A stretch of DNA of 5,449 nt, taken from assembly GCA_030652635.1 (NCBI GenBank), contig JAUSPW010000680.1, forward strand, positions 1 through 5,449, written 5' to 3'. Both the position numbers and the translations under genes were made by a program. Origin of the DNA: Pseudohongiella sp. GTDB lineage: Bacteria > Pseudomonadota > Gammaproteobacteria > Pseudomonadales > Pseudohongiellaceae. The notes under the pieces are model-generated. The model saw nothing but the letters and a program-made list of their open reading frames with translations, was not told the DNA's origin and ran no database searches. Each line of letters starts with the position of its first letter. The first letter of the stretch is position 1. Positions 4,144 through 5,449 of the stretch are shown one piece after another.

Positions 4144-5449
4144 ATGCAGGACAATTCATACAAACCTGAACAGACAGGCATGATCGCGTCTCCAGATGAG
4201 ATAGACAGTATTACGCCGGTAGATTTCTCGCCCCCGCCGCCGCCTCAAAAACGAATCAAGCTGGCAGTACGCTGGTATCACTTTGTGATTGGTGCCGCTG
4301 TGTTGCTTGTCAGTGTGCCGGCTTGGTTTGTATTAACCGCACGATCGGTGTTCATTGATGTCAATCCGCCCGAGGCGATGGTCGATATTGTCAGTGGAAT
4401 TGCTGTGCAAGTTGGTCCGCGTTATTTGATGCGCTCGGGGGACTATCAGGTGCAGGTCAGTGCGCCGGGCTATTTCGAGACCCGTGTCGACATACGTGTG
4501 GGTACTGAGCAGGCACAGACGCATCCGGTTGAATTACAACCAAGACCCGGACTGGTCAGTGTGCAGGTGCTGGGCGAAGACGGCGTGCCGATTACCGGAG
4601 CACGTGTGTTACTGGATGGTGTGGATCTGGGTATAAGCCCTTTAACCGATGTTGAAATTCCACCCGGCACCTATAACCTGCAGGTGCAACAGCAACGCTA
4701 TCTCGACTTTGCCAACAGCATTGACGTTGCGGGGCGTCTGCAACAGCAGTCAATCGATGTCGCGCTATCACCAGCCTGGGCAAATGTCAGTTTTAACACC
4801 ATGCCTGCCGGTGCAGACATCATCGCTAATGGTGAAGTGCTGGGTGTCACCCCTGCGCAGATTGAGTTGTTGCAAGGCGCATACGACATCACCTTAAAAC
4901 GCAGCGGATACAAAGCCTGGCAGGATGATTTGCAGGTGAGTGCTGGTGCGGACATGCGTGTGCCGGATGTCACACTTGAGGCGGCCGACGGTCTGGTGTT
5001 TATCCGTTCAATCCCCGGCAATGCCAATGTCACTATCAACGGTGAATTCCGGGGCCAGACGCCCCTCGAAGTGTCCTTGTCTCCAGGTCAGGCACATGAT
5101 GTTCGATTATTCCGCACTGGTTTTAATACAGCCGCGCGCACGATCAGAACCACTGCAGAGCAAGGGCAGGACATTACGGTTGCACTGGATCCTGTGACTA
5201 GCCTGGTGCGCGTTATTGCTGAGCCGGCGGACGCTGAATTGTATGTAGATGGCGAGCTCAAGGGTGCGGCCAACCAAACTTTGGAACTGATTGCAGCCAC
5301 ACAACGTATCGAAATTCGCAAAGAAGGGTTTGTTGCTTACGCCACCAACTTTACCTCGCGGCCAGGACTCGACCAGGAGATTCGGGTACAGCTCAAAACA
5401 GAAGAGCAGGCAAGACAGGATTCGATTCAGCCCGTCATCACTAGCGCAG
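4144..5449 (+). CDS. Single-pass membrane protein with tandem PEGA repeats (3' end missing)
   Basis: Reads open from ATG 4144 to the window edge: 435 complete codons with no stop, so the gene is partial. An in-frame TAG at 4117 and no other start codon after it make ATG 4144 the earliest start; only a weak AGGCG (4131-4135) precedes it, so coupling to gene 3 is likely. Residues 1-43 are a cytoplasmic tail with a proline run (30-34) and the basic QKRIK. A membrane helix follows at about 44-66, giving an N-in, periplasmic-out topology. The periplasmic part consists of PEGA-type beta repeats: a degenerate one at 69-133, then about 138-210, 213-279, 284-350 and 354-417. The best units are 213-279 (MPAGADIIANGEVLGVTP...GAYDITLKRSGY) and 284-350 (IPGNANVTINGEFRGQTPLEVSLSPG). 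PEGA repeats (Pfam PEGA) occur in envelope proteins and have no known catalysis. The sequence turns polar after residue 418, like a linker to a further domain. A formylglycine-generating-enzyme-like (SUMF1) domain is one known partner of PEGA repeats, but none is visible here. Confidence 0.88.
   Translation, partial: MQDNSYKPEQTGMIASPDEIDSITPVDFSPPPPPQKRIKLAVRWYHFVIGAAVLLVSVPAWFVLTARSVFIDVNPPEAMVDIVSGIAVQVGPRYLMRSGDYQVQVSAPGYFETRVDIRVGTEQAQTHPVELQPRPGLVSVQVLGEDGVPITGARVLLDGVDLGISPLTDVEIPPGTYNLQVQQQRYLDFANSIDVAGRLQQQSIDVALSPAWANVSFNTMPAGADIIANGEVLGVTPAQIELLQGAYDITLKRSGYKAWQDDLQVSAGADMRVPDVTLEAADGLVFIRSIPGNANVTINGEFRGQTPLEVSLSPGQAHDVRLFRTGFNTAARTIRTTAEQGQDITVALDPVTSLVRVIAEPADAELYVDGELKGAANQTLELIAATQRIEIRKEGFVAYATNFTSRPGLDQEIRVQLKTEEQARQDSIQPVITSA
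4780..4980 (+). other. PEGA repeat 2 of gene 4 (best conserved)
   Basis: Residues 213-279 show the PEGA pattern in order: a leading strand (ANVSFNT), MPAGADI in the P-x-G-A position, a second strand with NGEVLGVTP, a hydrophobic strand, then GAYDITLKRSGY and a closing strand. The next unit (284-350) repeats the order as IPGNANVTINGEFRGQTP, and the one after (354-417) as EPADAELYVDGELKG. Spacing between units is about 70 residues. Confidence 0.75.

Overview
The window is almost entirely coding, all on the + strand, and reads as one tightly packed operon of four cell-envelope genes. The fourth gene runs off the right edge. Two products have clear lipoprotein signal peptides with lipoboxes (LSAC and LAAC), and the residues after the lipidated Cys (Glu, Ala) predict outer-membrane sorting. 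That points to a Gram-negative host. The moderate GC content, codon usage and protein style suggest a gammaproteobacterium. The long poly-serine linker resembles those of marine polysaccharide degraders such as Saccharophagus and Cellvibrio. The taxonomic placement is an inference; there is no rRNA or other marker here.

Layout: positions 1-68 are a short leader with two perfect 7-bp inverted repeats (13-29 and 39-55), the second abutting the ribosome binding site of gene 1. Gene 1 (69-1436) is a low-complexity lipoprotein: 27 consecutive serines, then Gly-rich repeats, then two complex-looking segments at residues about 296-326 and 410-455. Gene 2 (1447-2643) is a second lipoprotein with an N-terminal mixed alpha/beta-looking domain, a glycine-zipper hydrophobic hairpin and a short C-terminal tail. 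Gene 3 (2643-4139) overlaps the gene 2 stop by one base. It encodes an N-terminally anchored periplasmic TPR protein ending in a PEGA-like beta domain. Gene 4 (4144 to the end) encodes a cytoplasmic tail, one membrane helix and at least four or five tandem PEGA-type repeats.

How they may work together (inference): two outer-membrane lipoproteins, one with a very long flexible tether, are co-translated with two inner-membrane-anchored periplasmic proteins built from protein-interaction modules (TPR, PEGA). The simplest reading is an envelope-spanning assembly of unknown function. No enzymatic domain is visible in the window. If there is one, it probably lies in the missing C-terminus of gene 4 or in genes downstream. 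None of the four genes carries a name I can assign with confidence.
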